Assembly: GCA_944381165.1 (NCBI GenBank)
Contig: CALWKC010000003.1
Coordinates: 58,259-122,258, forward strand
Direction: 5' to 3'
Length of the DNA: 64,000 nucleotides
Source: an uncultured Lachnospira sp.
Lineage (GTDB): Bacteria > Bacillota > Clostridia > Lachnospirales > Lachnospiraceae
Shown: piece after piece, positions 17,661 to 28,394 of the stretch
Layout of the letters: every line of letters starts with the position of its first letter
Position numbering within the stretch: position 1 is the first letter of the stretch
Notes under the pieces: generated by a model
Seen by the model: the letters and a program-made list of their open reading frames with translations, nothing else
Told to the model about the DNA's origin: nothing
Databases searched by the model: none
Program-made: the position numbers and the translations under genes

Positions 17661-19661
17661 ATGGAAATTAGAAAAATATTCGGCAAAAGAAGACTGGGGA
17701 TTATATTTTTATTATGGTTTGTAAACTGCTTTTGTTTTTATAAATCGTATGACAGCATTGAAGAGGCTGAAATAAAAAATTATTATGATAAACAGAAGGA
17801 ATATGTCTTGCTGTATGAAGCGGGCATACAGGAGGTAATAGATGCTTCGGAAACAATACTGGAATCTGACTTGCTGAAAAACAGCAGTGCGTTTGTTGAA
17901 AATAATTTATTGAAAACAAGATATGATTTTATTCAGTTAAAAAAAATACCTGTAAGCACTACCAATACTTTTGGGTTTATGAAAGCATATGATTATAGTC
18001 TGGGTATATTTTTTTGTATGGCGTCTGTGCTCGTTATTATAAGTTCTTTTGCTGAGGAAAAAAAGAACGATTTCTTTTTGATTTTGCACGCATCAAAAAA
18101 CGGTCGGTATAATTTAGTAATCAGGCGTTTTTTGATACTTTTATTCAGCTGTGCATTTATCGTATTTCTATATGAAACATCTGCATATGCTATTAGTGCA
18201 GGAATGTTTCATGACAGTTTGGGCGATTATTTAAAGCCCGTTCAGTCAATGCCGGAATTTGGGCAATGTATACTGCATATTAATTTATTCGAAATGCTTA
18301 TGCTGTGCATTCTTGCTGATATTATTATTGTCATGCTTTTTTGTATGCTGTTCTGGCTATTGACGGAAATTATATTTAAAAAGAATATTATTATACTATG
18401 TTTTTTTGGTATCTGTGCATTTGAGCTGCTTTTATATAATATTATTCGAAACCAGAGCATTTTTAATATTTTAAAATACTGCAACCTTTTAGCTGTATTT
18501 AATTTAAAGGAATATTTATTTACATACTCAAATTATGGGATTTTTAACCTGATTACGGAAACCTCTGTAATTATATCAGCCTTTTCTGTTATCAGTATAT
18601 TATTGCTTTTGATTTTGTTGATTTTAAAATATAACAAAAGCGATACTGCCGGAAAGCAGCCTAAGATTGTATTGTCAGTACAACAGTTTATTTATAAATT
18701 GAAGGGAGATATTTTGAGCCGTCTGCCGCTTGTTTTGACGGAAGTATATAAGCAATTCAGCGTACAGCACGGGCTGTTCATATTGGTTATTGCGGTATTT
18801 ATATTTTTTCAGTCGAGAATTTCTGTCGGCGCTGCGCATAATGAGGTGCAGGCGGAATTAGAACGATATTATAATGAAGTCAGATATGTTGAAAATCAGG
18901 AAGAATTTACAGAAGAGTATTTAAGAAAAATAGATGAATGGCTTATTAATGCAGAAAATGAGCTTTTGGCATACCAAGAGGATAATAATATATATCAAAT
19001 TCAAATTTTAAGTGAAGAAATTAATATTCAAAGACAGGTGGAAGATGAGATTGTTAAGCAGAGGCAGTACAGGCAGCAGCTTCTGGAAAATAAAATTGTG
19101 TGCGGGGTTGTTCCTCAGCAGGAGTTTCAGTCTGTTACCGGTGAAAGAATGTATTCTTATGAGGAAAAGAATGCGCTGATTGCGGTTATTTCAGTTATAA
19201 TAGTCACATATGGTATAGTTTCATATGAGAAAAAAACGCATATGATAGGTTTAATAAGAAGCTCAAAAACAGGTTATAGAAGGTATCTGGTTAAAAAAAT
19301 ATTTTCATTAATCATTATAACATTTATATTCTGGATAATCATATATGGATTAAATTTCATAAATCTGCTCAAGGTATACAATATAAATATTCACGATTTG
19401 CAGTATTCTATACAGAGTATCATGACAATGCAGTCATATCCGCTTAAAATTTCAATCGGTATGTTTTTTGTAATAAAAAATCTGTTGCGTTTTATTTTAA
19501 TGCTGTTGACTGCATTGACTGGATTTTGTATTTCGGTGAAAACATCATATAAAAATGGTGTGTTTTTATGTTCGCTGTTTTTTGTCCCTTATATCTTAGA
19601 CTTAATTGGAATTCATATAATGAAATATTTGTCTGTTTTTTATTGGATGATGATTTGTTAA
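17661..19661 (+). CDS. Duplicated ABC-2-like polytopic membrane protein, cassette A
   Basis: 666 residues built as two homologous halves. Each half has an N-terminal membrane segment, an extracellular helical region of about 100 residues, then about five membrane segments. Two marks repeat in each half: a cytosolic Glu-Lys stretch with R/S-S-K-x-GR (EEKKNDFFLILHASKNGR; YEKKTHMIGLIRSSKTGYR) and an outer-loop QS followed by hydrophobics (KPVQSMPEF; YSIQSIMTM). This layout is that of ABC-2 type permeases, where two permeases are fused. No ATPase gene is adjacent. It is homologous in plan to the protein at 33529. Possible exporter or immunity component for the secreted protein. Confidence 0.75.
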   Translation: MEIRKIFGKRRLGIIFLLWFVNCFCFYKSYDSIEEAEIKNYYDKQKEYVLLYEAGIQEVIDASETILESDLLKNSSAFVENNLLKTRYDFIQLKKIPVSTTNTFGFMKAYDYSLGIFFCMASVLVIISSFAEEKKNDFFLILHASKNGRYNLVIRRFLILLFSCAFIVFLYETSAYAISAGMFHDSLGDYLKPVQSMPEFGQCILHINLFEMLMLCILADIIIVMLFCMLFWLLTEIIFKKNIIILCFFGICAFELLLYNIIRNQSIFNILKYCNLLAVFNLKEYLFTYSNYGIFNLITETSVIISAFSVISILLLLILLILKYNKSDTAGKQPKIVLSVQQFIYKLKGDILSRLPLVLTEVYKQFSVQHGLFILVIAVFIFFQSRISVGAAHNEVQAELERYYNEVRYVENQEEFTEEYLRKIDEWLINAENELLAYQEDNNIYQIQILSEEINIQRQVEDEIVKQRQYRQQLLENKIVCGVVPQQEFQSVTGERMYSYEEKNALIAVISVIIVTYGIVSYEKKTHMIGLIRSSKTGYRRYLVKKIFSLIIITFIFWIIIYGLNFINLLKVYNINIHDLQYSIQSIMTMQSYPLKISIGMFFVIKNLLRFILMLLTALTGFCISVKTSYKNGVFLCSLFFVPYILDLIGIHIMKYLSVFYWMMIC

Positions 19662-19668
19662 AAAGGAA

Positions 19669-20703
19669 TTATGTGACCGCTGCAAGAAACTCTTCGTTGC
19701 TGATTTGCGACGCGTTTACAGCCGTAATAATGGCTTTAGCCATAACATCGGCGGCGAGTGTTCCGACGGCATTTATATCAGCATACACAAAACCGTCGCT
19801 GTCTGCGGCGGTATTTCTTTCTGAGCCGGTTCCGGCGTTTGGGGTGCTTGCGGCATATACCGTATCCCCGTCCGCCATAGTTCCCACGGGATAGATACAT
19901 CTTGCGTATGCATTTGCAGCCATAGAAGCAATTTTATTCATCTCAGCTTTTGAAAATGCCGCGTTTGTAATGACTGCCCCGATAGTGGTATTTCCCGTAA
20001 AAAGGTCTTTGGGAGCAAGGCTTTTATACATTATGGAGCGGGTGTCCTCAAATGCTTTTCGGTCCGGAGTGTGCAGTCCTGCGATTTTTTGTCCGTTTTC
20101 GGGATTTATAATGTCTCCGAGAGCGTTTACGACAACAATGGCCGTTACTGTGAGCTCTCCGAGCCTGACAGAGTGTATTCCAAGACCTGATTTCTGTGCA
20201 AGCCTCATACCTCCGATTTTTCCGACCGTAGCGCCCGTTCCGGCGCCGACATTTCCGACATCGGGAGCTTTGGCGCTGCCCAGCGCACTGAGACAAGCCC
20301 TGTACCCCATGTCGGCGTCAGGGCGTAATTTTGCACTTCCATATGACAAATCATAGATACAGGACTGGCATACAAGAGGAACAAGCGCGCAGCCCGTGTT
20401 ATAGCCGATACCGTTATCCTCAAGACATCTCATCACCCCGTCGGAGGCGGCAAGACCGTAGGCGGAGCCTCCTGAGAGAACAATGGCGTTGACAGGATTG
20501 TCTGCAGTCTCAGGAAGCGTCAGAGGGGTCTCGCGTGAAGCGGGACCGCCGCCGCTTATGTCGCAGCCGACCTTTGCGCCGGATGGAAAGTATATTACAG
20601 TGACGCCTGTCTTGGCGGTGTCATTCTGTGAGTGTCCTATTTGAAATCCGAGGGAGCCGTTGGTGGCTTCCTCTAATTTTATTTCTCTAATCAGCTTTTG
20701 CAT
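19669..20703 (-). CDS. P1 family (DmpA/NylC-like) self-processing peptidase
   Basis: 344-residue Ntn-type hydrolase of peptidase family S58 (DmpA, BapA, NylC). These are cleaved autocatalytically just before the nucleophile; here the site is within GNTTIGAVITNA near residue 240, giving alpha and beta chains. SGGSAYGLAASDGV (about 75-90) and GAGTGATVGK (about 150) are family signatures. They act on N-terminal D- or beta-amino acid peptides or amides. Its start overlaps the end of the upstream ECF S-component gene by 17 bases, so uptake and hydrolysis of the same compound are probably linked. ATG has GGGAGG. Confidence 0.88.
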   Translation of the reverse strand: MQKLIREIKLEEATNGSLGFQIGHSQNDTAKTGVTVIYFPSGAKVGCDISGGGPASRETPLTLPETADNPVNAIVLSGGSAYGLAASDGVMRCLEDNGIGYNTGCALVPLVCQSCIYDLSYGSAKLRPDADMGYRACLSALGSAKAPDVGNVGAGTGATVGKIGGMRLAQKSGLGIHSVRLGELTVTAIVVVNALGDIINPENGQKIAGLHTPDRKAFEDTRSIMYKSLAPKDLFTGNTTIGAVITNAAFSKAEMNKIASMAANAYARCIYPVGTMADGDTVYAASTPNAGTGSERNTAADSDGFVYADINAVGTLAADVMAKAIITAVNASQISNEEFLAAVT

Positions 20704-21319
20704 GTAAACCTCCCACTTTTAATGCCTTATACAGAGTTCTCGTCAATATGCTTGCTATGAGAAAACAGATTACCGCTTCAACAGCGCCCTGAATGCCGAC
20801 AAATGCCAGTACAAATGTGAGAGGGTTTGCTGCGCCGAGCGCCGAAGCAAAGCCCTGAATGTATTCAGTATTATAAAAGAAAATCACAAGTGAGCTCATA
20901 AAAAGAAGTGTATTCAACAGCGGACAGCAAAGGCATGCTATATAATACGACAGCTTGGAAAGCCGGGCTGAACTGTGTACAGCTTTAAAAATAAGTCCTG
21001 TAAGCCAGCCTACAAGAATTCTCATTACTACTGTTGTAATAAATGTTCCTATTGGATTTATGCTGAGGAGTACAGTTCCGAATGCTGTGAGACCAAAGCA
21101 CTGGTAAAAGCTCGTAAGACCGAACGCGGCTCCGCATATTGCTCCGCCTAATGGACCCAAAAGCACAGCGCCTACTGCGACAGGTATAGTCAGAAGCGTA
21201 ATGGAAAGTCCGGGAGTTCGGATGTAGCCGAGCGGCGTCAGAGACATTACGACAATAATAGCTACCATCAGAGCCAGCTCAACCATAAATTTTGTGTTTC
21301 TCTGAGATTTGAATTGCAT
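20687..21319 (-). CDS. ECF transporter S component (PF12822-like)
   Basis: 210-residue substrate-binding membrane subunit of an energy-coupling-factor vitamin transporter, with about six membrane segments and the typical N-terminal MVELALMVAIIVVMSLTPLGYI and the loop LLGPLGGAICGAAFGLTSF. It would work with shared EcfA/EcfA'/EcfT subunits encoded elsewhere. PF12822 members include pantothenate-type importers, but the substrate cannot be fixed here. The in-frame ATG at 21325 sits only two bases from GGAGG; the ATG at 21319, eight bases away, is the better start. A structured element lies about 90 bases upstream. Confidence 0.82.
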   Translation of the reverse strand: MQFKSQRNTKFMVELALMVAIIVVMSLTPLGYIRTPGLSITLLTIPVAVGAVLLGPLGGAICGAAFGLTSFYQCFGLTAFGTVLLSINPIGTFITTVVMRILVGWLTGLIFKAVHSSARLSKLSYYIACLCCPLLNTLLFMSSLVIFFYNTEYIQGFASALGAANPLTFVLAFVGIQGAVEAVICFLIASILTRTLYKALKVGGLHAKAD

Positions 21320-21408
21320 TTTCATTTCCTCCGTTTTTTACAATTAAATTTTAAGTTATAAATTGGGATAAAAATGAACGTAAACTGCGAAAGTTTGAAC
21401 ACCAGAAA

Positions 21409-21466
21409 ATAAAATGATATACATTTCGTGACCGCCTGTCTGGTCGGTCCTAAAGTATCATTTTAT
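21409..21466 (-). promoter_or_regulatory. Structured element upstream of the ECF S-component gene
   Basis: A perfect 11-bp inverted repeat ATAAAATGATA (21409-21419) / TATCATTTTAT (21456-21466) encloses a 36-base loop that itself pairs through GACCG (21430-21434) and CGGTC (21445-21449). In the mRNA direction of the ECF gene the loop holds GGACCGACCAGACAGG. Looks like a leader RNA or operator; I cannot match it to a known riboswitch class. Confidence 0.5.
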
Positions 21467-21539
21467 GAATTGGGGAAAAAAGATTGATTTATCTGATGCA
21501 TTTTCCTTAAGAATAACGCTCGTTGGTATAGTATCATAA

Positions 21540-21749
21540 ATGCGGTGTTACTGCAAATGGAATTTTGTAAAGAAAAAGTGGGCGGCATCGCCGCCCGCTC
21601 ATAAGGAAAAAAGGTACAGCATCATACCTGCGTATGATGCTGTGGGCATTTCTGCCCGGAAAAAGTATAAAGAGGTTTTGTGTGCACTGTGCACATTCAT
21701 GAAGAATTTATGTCAGCGCTGCAGGAATCTGTCCTGCGGCGTTATTTTT
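21540..21749 (+). ncRNA. Hairpin-rich candidate small RNA
   Basis: About 210 bases with four consecutive stem-loops: GGGCGGC-ATC-GCCGCCC (21580-21596), an 11-bp stem CAGCATCATAC-CTGC-GTATGATGCTG (21617-21642), GGGCA-TTTC-TGCCC (21644-21657) and CGCTGCAGGA-ATCTG-TCCTGCGGCG (21717-21741), the last followed by TTATTTTT like a Rho-independent terminator. A TATAGT at 21527-21532 could be its -10. A 90-residue open frame here has no ribosome binding site. I do not recognise 6S, SRP, RNase P or tmRNA signatures. Confidence 0.5.
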
Positions 21750-21907
21750 AGACGGAACTGTTTTAACCCCAATCTGTGTGCCATGCATTATACGCTGCTA
21801 AATCAAAACTAAATCAGCTCCTTTTGATGTTTGTATTATAACTGGAAAATATGTCCAAACAATGACTGTGCTGTAAAGGAATGATAAAAATTATAAATTT
21901 TATCTGA

Positions 21908-21937
21908 TTGACTTTTATAAATATTATAAGATATTCT
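21908..21937 (+). promoter_or_regulatory. Promoter of the ABC exporter operon
   Basis: TTGACT (21908-21913), 18-base spacer, TATTCT (21932-21937), about 40 bases upstream of the first exporter gene. Confidence 0.5.
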
Positions 21938-21978
21938 TAAATAAGATGATTTTGTCAGTATGATAAGGTGGTCAAAAA

Positions 21979-23739
21979 GTGCACGGAAGGAGCGGTATAC
22001 GTCAGATTATGAAGCAGTTTGTAAAATATATAAAGCCCTATTTTTATTACTATATTCTTGGACCGGTGTTTATGATGGTAGAGGTGGCAGGCGAGATTGT
22101 TCTGCCGTGGCTGCTCTCAAAAATAATAAATAACGGCGTTGCGACACATGATGTCGGCTATATCATACGGGTTGGCGCTCTTATGGCGGCGACGGCAGTT
22201 CTCATGGCAGTCGGAGGTGTGCTCGGAGCGTGGTTTGCCTCAAACGCTGCTATGAGCTTCGGAGCTGATTTGAGGATGGATTTGTTCGAGAAAATTCAGG
22301 AATTTTCTTTTAACAATATAGATAAGTTTTCCACAGGCTCTCTGATTACGAGGCTCACAAACGATATAACGCAGATTCAGAATATGATTATGCAGACGCT
22401 TCGTTCATGCATGCGCTCTCCCGGAATACTTATCGGGGCGATTATAATGGCGTTTGTCATAAGCCCGAAGCTTGCGCTTGTGTTCATAGTTGCGGTTCCT
22501 GTGCTTGTGGTTTCAATCGTTGTGATTATGAAAATGGCGTTTCCGAGATTTAAAGCTCTTCAGGTAAGCCTAGACAAGCTCAATTCCTGTGTTCAGGAGG
22601 GGCTTGTAAATATACGTCTGATTAAATCGTTTGTCAGAAAGGATTATGAGGAGAAGCGGTTTGAAGAACACAATTATGATTTAATGGATAAAAATATCAG
22701 GGCAATGAATATCATGATTAAATATCAGCCGATTATGACGCTTGCGCTTAATCTGACAACAGTCGCAGTAGTGTGGTTTGGCGGAAATATGATTATAGGC
22801 GGGAAAATGCAGGTGGGCGACCTGACGGCGTTTACTAATTATATTGTGCAGATTATGGGAAGTCTGACGATGCTGTCTATTGTATTTTTAAACTGGGCGA
22901 GAGCGGTGGCGTCGTTTCGGCGCGTGAGAGAGGTGCTTGATGAGGAGATTGATCTGACAGATGATACGGCGCGGGATAAGCAGCGCAAGGTGTGTGAGGG
23001 AAGCATAGAGTTTAAAAATGTATCTTTTCAGTATTATAAGGGAACGGACCAGCTTGTGCTGTCGGATATAAGCTTTAAGGTCAAACCGGGACAGACGCTC
23101 GGAATTATCGGGCCTACAGGAAGCGGCAAGACTACGCTTGTATCTCTTATACCGAGACTGTATGATGCCGACAGAGGCGAGGTTTTGGTTGACGGTGTGA
23201 ATGTGAGAGATTATTCCCTTGAAAATTTAAGAAACGGGATAGGAATGGTGCTTCAGAAAAATACTCTGTTTTCGGGAGATATTTATGAAAATCTGCGCTG
23301 GGGCGATGAGAATGCGGATGATGAAACTGTCCGTGAGGCTGCGTGTGCCGCTCAGGCAGATAAATTTGTCAGGAGCTTTAAGGAAGGATATAATACACAG
23401 CTCGGTCAGGGCGGAGCAAATGTCTCAGGCGGACAGAAGCAGAGACTTTGTATAGCCAGAGCGCTCCTTAAAAATCCTAAAATACTTATTCTTGACGATT
23501 CGACAAGCGCGGTTGACACCGCAACGGAGCGTTATATAAGAGAGACGCTTTACACTAAATATTCCGGTATGACAAAGATTATTATTGCCCAGAGAATAAG
23601 CTCTGTAATGGAGGCTGATGAGATTCTCGTTATGGACAACGGACAGATTTGCGGCTTTGGAAATCATGATGAGCTGCTTTTAAGCTGTCCACTGTATAAA
23701 GAAATTTATGATGTTCAGATAAGCAGGGAGGTGAGCTGA
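21979..23739 (+). CDS. ABC exporter, half 1 (degenerate catalytic site)
   Basis: 586-residue half-transporter: six membrane helices (residues about 20-310) plus an ATPase domain with Walker A GPTGSGKTT (about 373-381), signature VSGGQKQR and Walker B LILDDSTSAVD. The residue after the Walker B Asp is Asp rather than the catalytic Glu, typical of the non-hydrolysing subunit in heterodimeric exporters such as TM287/288 or BmrCD. Exports lipids, drugs or peptides; substrate unknown. A GTG at 21979 with AAGGTGG seven bases upstream is taken as start; the ATG at 22009 gives a shorter but also plausible protein. The partner gene follows after one base. Confidence 0.9.
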   Translation: MHGRSGIRQIMKQFVKYIKPYFYYYILGPVFMMVEVAGEIVLPWLLSKIINNGVATHDVGYIIRVGALMAATAVLMAVGGVLGAWFASNAAMSFGADLRMDLFEKIQEFSFNNIDKFSTGSLITRLTNDITQIQNMIMQTLRSCMRSPGILIGAIIMAFVISPKLALVFIVAVPVLVVSIVVIMKMAFPRFKALQVSLDKLNSCVQEGLVNIRLIKSFVRKDYEEKRFEEHNYDLMDKNIRAMNIMIKYQPIMTLALNLTTVAVVWFGGNMIIGGKMQVGDLTAFTNYIVQIMGSLTMLSIVFLNWARAVASFRRVREVLDEEIDLTDDTARDKQRKVCEGSIEFKNVSFQYYKGTDQLVLSDISFKVKPGQTLGIIGPTGSGKTTLVSLIPRLYDADRGEVLVDGVNVRDYSLENLRNGIGMVLQKNTLFSGDIYENLRWGDENADDETVREAACAAQADKFVRSFKEGYNTQLGQGGANVSGGQKQRLCIARALLKNPKILILDDSTSAVDTATERYIRETLYTKYSGMTKIIIAQRISSVMEADEILVMDNGQICGFGNHDELLLSCPLYKEIYDVQISREVS

Positions 23740-23740
23740 T

Positions 23741-25552
23741 ATGCCGCCGATGGGAGGAGTTACCGGTGCCATGAAGGGCAGCCGGATAAATATGGGCAGC
23801 GGTAAAGAAAAGCCAAAAAATTTAAAAAATACTGTGATGCGTCTTTTCTCTTACATGAGCGACGCTAAAGCTGCACTTGCAGGAGCGCTTTTGTGTGTTG
23901 TCGTAAGTACGGTCAGCAATCTGGCTGCGTCATATATGCTGAGGCCGGTAATAAATAATCATATTATAGGCTTCAATGAGAACGGTGGCGCAAAGGGGCT
24001 TGCGCTTGCACTGATTGCCATGCTTGCGGTTTATCTGTTTGGTGTTCTGGCGACTTATTTTCAGGCAAAGCTGATGCTATATGTATCTCAAAAGGCGCTT
24101 TTTGAGCTCAGAAGAGATTTATTTGTACATATGCAGAAACTTCCGGTATCGTTTTTTGACAAAAACAGCAAGGGCGATTTGATGAGCAGGTATACCAACG
24201 ATGTGGATGTGGTAGGAGAGATGCTGAACAGCACGGCGGTGCAGCTTTTGTCAGGCGTGATGACACTTGTCGGGACGCTGGGAATGATGATTTACACAAA
24301 TATATGGCTGTCAATCATTACGTTTGTGATGTCTCCCGTTATTATTTATTCGGGGCGTTTTCTTGTTTCAAGGAGCAGAAAATATTACACTGCGCAGCAG
24401 CAGTCTCTGGGAGCTCTAAACGGCTGCATTGAAGAGACTATAAGCGGACAGCGCGTGGTGAAGGTGTTCTGTCACGAGCAGCAGGCTGTCGAGTCGTTCA
24501 GAAAATATAACTATGATTTGAAGGATAAACAGATTAAAGCACAATTTTTCGGGGGTATTATGGGGCCTGTTGTGGGTAATCTCGGACAGGTGAATTATGC
24601 GCTGACTGCCATGATTGGCGGCATATTGTGTGTGCTCAGAGGCTTTGATGTGGGAGGTCTGACTATTTTTGTCACTTATGCGAGACAGTTCTCAAGACCG
24701 ATAAATGAGATTACCATGCAGATGAATACGATATTTTCGGCGCTTGCCGGCGCGGAGCGCGTGTTTGATATATGTGATATGGAGGTTGAGGATATTTCCG
24801 GCGAGGAGTTATCAGACGTCAGGGGAGAGATTGTAATGGAGCATGTGACTTTCGGATACAGACGCGATACCCCTGTTCTTCGGGATATAAGCCTGTACGC
24901 AAAGAAGGGACAAAAGATAGCGTTTGTCGGCTCTACAGGAGCCGGAAAAACCACGGTTACAAATCTTCTTACAAGATTTTATGAAATCTGGGAGGGAACT
25001 ATCAGACTGGACGGCAGGGATATACGTTCTTTTAATATGGAAAGTCTCCGAAGCAATATTGCTCTCGTACTTCAGGACACACATCTTTTCACGGGAACAG
25101 TAATGGAAAATATACGATACGGCCGGCTTGACGCCACCGATGAGGAGGTTATAGCGGCTGCTAAGACGGCTAACGCAGATTATTTTATCAGGCATTTGTC
25201 TGACGGCTACAATACGGTGCTTGAGGGCGACGGAGCAAACTTAAGCCAGGGTCAGAGGCAGCTTTTAAATATTGCGCGTGCTGCGCTCTCCCGAGCGCCT
25301 ATCCTTATTATGGATGAGGCTACAAGCTCTGTTGACACTATCACGGAAAGACAGATACAGGACGGCATGGACAGACTGATGTCTGACAGAACTACGTTTG
25401 TCATTGCCCACCGTCTCTCGACAATACGCAATGCCAATGCGATTATGGTGCTCGAGCACGGCGAGATTATAGAGCGCGGTACGCATCAGCAGCTTCTTGA
25501 GCAGAGGGGCAGATATTATGAGCTATACACCGGAAAGGCGGAGCTGGATTGA
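23741..25552 (+). CDS. ABC exporter, half 2 (catalytic partner)
   Basis: 603-residue half-transporter with a Gly/Met-rich 30-residue N-terminal tail, six membrane helices and an ATPase domain: Walker A GSTGAGKTT, signature LSQGQRQ, Walker B ILIMDEATSSVD with the intact catalytic Glu. Together with the preceding gene it forms a heterodimeric LmrA/MsbA-like exporter with one consensus ATP site. The first gene's stop is one base from this ATG and its GGGAGGTGAG lies in the end of the first gene, so they are co-translated. Confidence 0.92.
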   Translation: MPPMGGVTGAMKGSRINMGSGKEKPKNLKNTVMRLFSYMSDAKAALAGALLCVVVSTVSNLAASYMLRPVINNHIIGFNENGGAKGLALALIAMLAVYLFGVLATYFQAKLMLYVSQKALFELRRDLFVHMQKLPVSFFDKNSKGDLMSRYTNDVDVVGEMLNSTAVQLLSGVMTLVGTLGMMIYTNIWLSIITFVMSPVIIYSGRFLVSRSRKYYTAQQQSLGALNGCIEETISGQRVVKVFCHEQQAVESFRKYNYDLKDKQIKAQFFGGIMGPVVGNLGQVNYALTAMIGGILCVLRGFDVGGLTIFVTYARQFSRPINEITMQMNTIFSALAGAERVFDICDMEVEDISGEELSDVRGEIVMEHVTFGYRRDTPVLRDISLYAKKGQKIAFVGSTGAGKTTVTNLLTRFYEIWEGTIRLDGRDIRSFNMESLRSNIALVLQDTHLFTGTVMENIRYGRLDATDEEVIAAAKTANADYFIRHLSDGYNTVLEGDGANLSQGQRQLLNIARAALSRAPILIMDEATSSVDTITERQIQDGMDRLMSDRTTFVIAHRLSTIRNANAIMVLEHGEIIERGTHQQLLEQRGRYYELYTGKAELD

Positions 25553-25606
25553 TTATGTCGTGTTTTCAAGTGAAGTGAAGGATTAAGTATGGAAGAAATA
25601 TTATGA

Positions 25607-26959
<1,353 letters not shown>

Positions 26960-27033
26960 CAGAGTTTTTCAAATACCGCGTATAATAATATAGTTATTTC
27001 GGCTTATTGCTGAGTGAAGAAAAGAGGAAGGTT

Positions 27034-27807
27034 TTGAGCGGTAAAAATACAATGGATTATAAACTACTTATTGATACGGCGGCGCTGGCAGGCACAATTA
27101 TGCTTGAAAACGGCGCCGAGATTTACCGTGTTGAGGAGACAATTAATTATATTTTAAAGGTTTCAGGGTTAAAGACGACAGAGGCTTTTGTAGTTTCAAC
27201 AGGTCTTATGATTTCGCTTGATAACCCTGATATTGACGCGCTCACTGTTGTCCGCAGAGTCAACGGCAGCGCTATAAACTTAAATGTCGTGGCAAAGGTC
27301 AACGATATATCGAGGCGTTTTTATAAAGGTCAGATTTCTTTGGAGGAAGCATTTTATCAGATAAAGCATATTGACAGACAGCTGTATCCGTGGTGGCTCA
27401 AGGATATTTGTACTGTTCTGGTGGTTATATTTTTTACGGGAATGTTTGGCGGAGGCTGGCAGGACATGGTTTTTACAGGAATAGTGGGACTGTGTCTTGC
27501 CGGCTGGTTTCATATTGTAAAGAGAATAGGTCTCAATTCACTGATAAGGGATTTGCTCTCATCAGTGCTGATTTCTGTTCTTGCTGCATTTCTTGTGCGT
27601 TTCAACCCGCAGCTTCATCTGAATCTTATTATTACCGGCTCAATAATGCTTCTTGTTCCCGGGGCGATTATCACAAATGCCATACGCGATACTCTTCACG
27701 GCGACTATGCGGCAGGAAATGCCAAGATACTTGAGGCGTTTGTTAAGGCGGCAATGATTGCTCTGGGAGTGTATGCGGGACTGCTTATTACGGGAGGTAT
27801 AGACTGA
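27034..27807 (+). CDS. ThrE-type exporter, large subunit (DUF1212)
   Basis: About 257 residues, the N-terminal half of the threonine/serine exporter family (PF06738). A cytosolic region (MLENGAEIYRVEETI near the start, then AFVVSTGLMISL) is followed by about five membrane segments from residue 125. In many Firmicutes ThrE is split into this protein and a small DUF3815 partner, which is encoded immediately downstream. The start is uncertain: TTG 27034 has AGAGG at a good distance, while ATG 27052 has no clear site; TTG 27007 is also open. Confidence 0.85.
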   Translation: MSGKNTMDYKLLIDTAALAGTIMLENGAEIYRVEETINYILKVSGLKTTEAFVVSTGLMISLDNPDIDALTVVRRVNGSAINLNVVAKVNDISRRFYKGQISLEEAFYQIKHIDRQLYPWWLKDICTVLVVIFFTGMFGGGWQDMVFTGIVGLCLAGWFHIVKRIGLNSLIRDLLSSVLISVLAAFLVRFNPQLHLNLIITGSIMLLVPGAIITNAIRDTLHGDYAAGNAKILEAFVKAAMIALGVYAGLLITGGID

Positions 27808-27809
27808 AT

Positions 27810-28253
27810 ATGGTATTACAGTGTATTTTTGCGTTTTGTGCTATTATCGGATTTTCTATTATAATCGAAGCTCCAAAAAAATGTCTGTTTGTAAACGGCG
27901 TACTCGGAATGCTGGGCTGGGCTGTATATCTCCTGATCGAAGCAATCTCTGCGATGCTTGCGGCAACATTTGTGTCGGCTCTTGTTCTCGCTGTGGCTGC
28001 CCATATTCTTGCCAGAATTTTAAAAACGCCTGTCACGACAGTACTTATTCCGGCGATACTGACTATTGTTCCGGGAGCAGGAATGTATCAGACTGTGTAT
28101 TACCTGTTCCTGTCAGATATGGAGCAGGCAATTCCGAGCCTTGTCAACACAATCGGTGCAGCAGGGGCGATTGCTACGGCAATATTTATTGTGGATGCGT
28201 TTGTAGTGGTTCTGAAGAAAATTTTTTTGTATGAGCACGGAACAAAGCCGTAA
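27810..28253 (+). CDS. ThrE-type exporter, small subunit (DUF3815)
   Basis: 147-residue hydrophobic protein with four or five membrane segments, matching the C-terminal half (ThrE_2) of the threonine/serine exporter family; PAILTIVPGAGMYQTVYY is the recognisable core. It begins two bases after the stop of the large subunit. The pair would export small amino acids or peptides. Confidence 0.85.
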   Translation: MVLQCIFAFCAIIGFSIIIEAPKKCLFVNGVLGMLGWAVYLLIEAISAMLAATFVSALVLAVAAHILARILKTPVTTVLIPAILTIVPGAGMYQTVYYLFLSDMEQAIPSLVNTIGAAGAIATAIFIVDAFVVVLKKIFLYEHGTKP

Positions 28254-28327
28254 GAAGCGCATTAAACTGACTAATTATTACAATTAAAATGCATGTTTTT
28301 ACATCAGTATAGAAGGGCATTTCGATA

Positions 28328-28347
28328 TATGTTATATTAATAACATA
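28328..28347. promoter_or_regulatory. Palindrome upstream of the LytTR regulator gene
   Basis: Perfect dyad TATGTTAT-ATTA-ATAACATA, 48 bases before the ATG of the regulator. Likely overlaps its promoter; may be an operator. Confidence 0.5.
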
Positions 28348-28394
28348 GTATTGTGAGCCAAAATGAATAATTTTTCAGTTGGGGGGAATGTTAA

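Noticed and set aside
21540-21812. 90-residue open frame in the hairpin-rich gap
   Set aside because: No ribosome binding site, cysteine-rich translation without family resemblance, and the DNA is dominated by stem-loops ending in a terminator.
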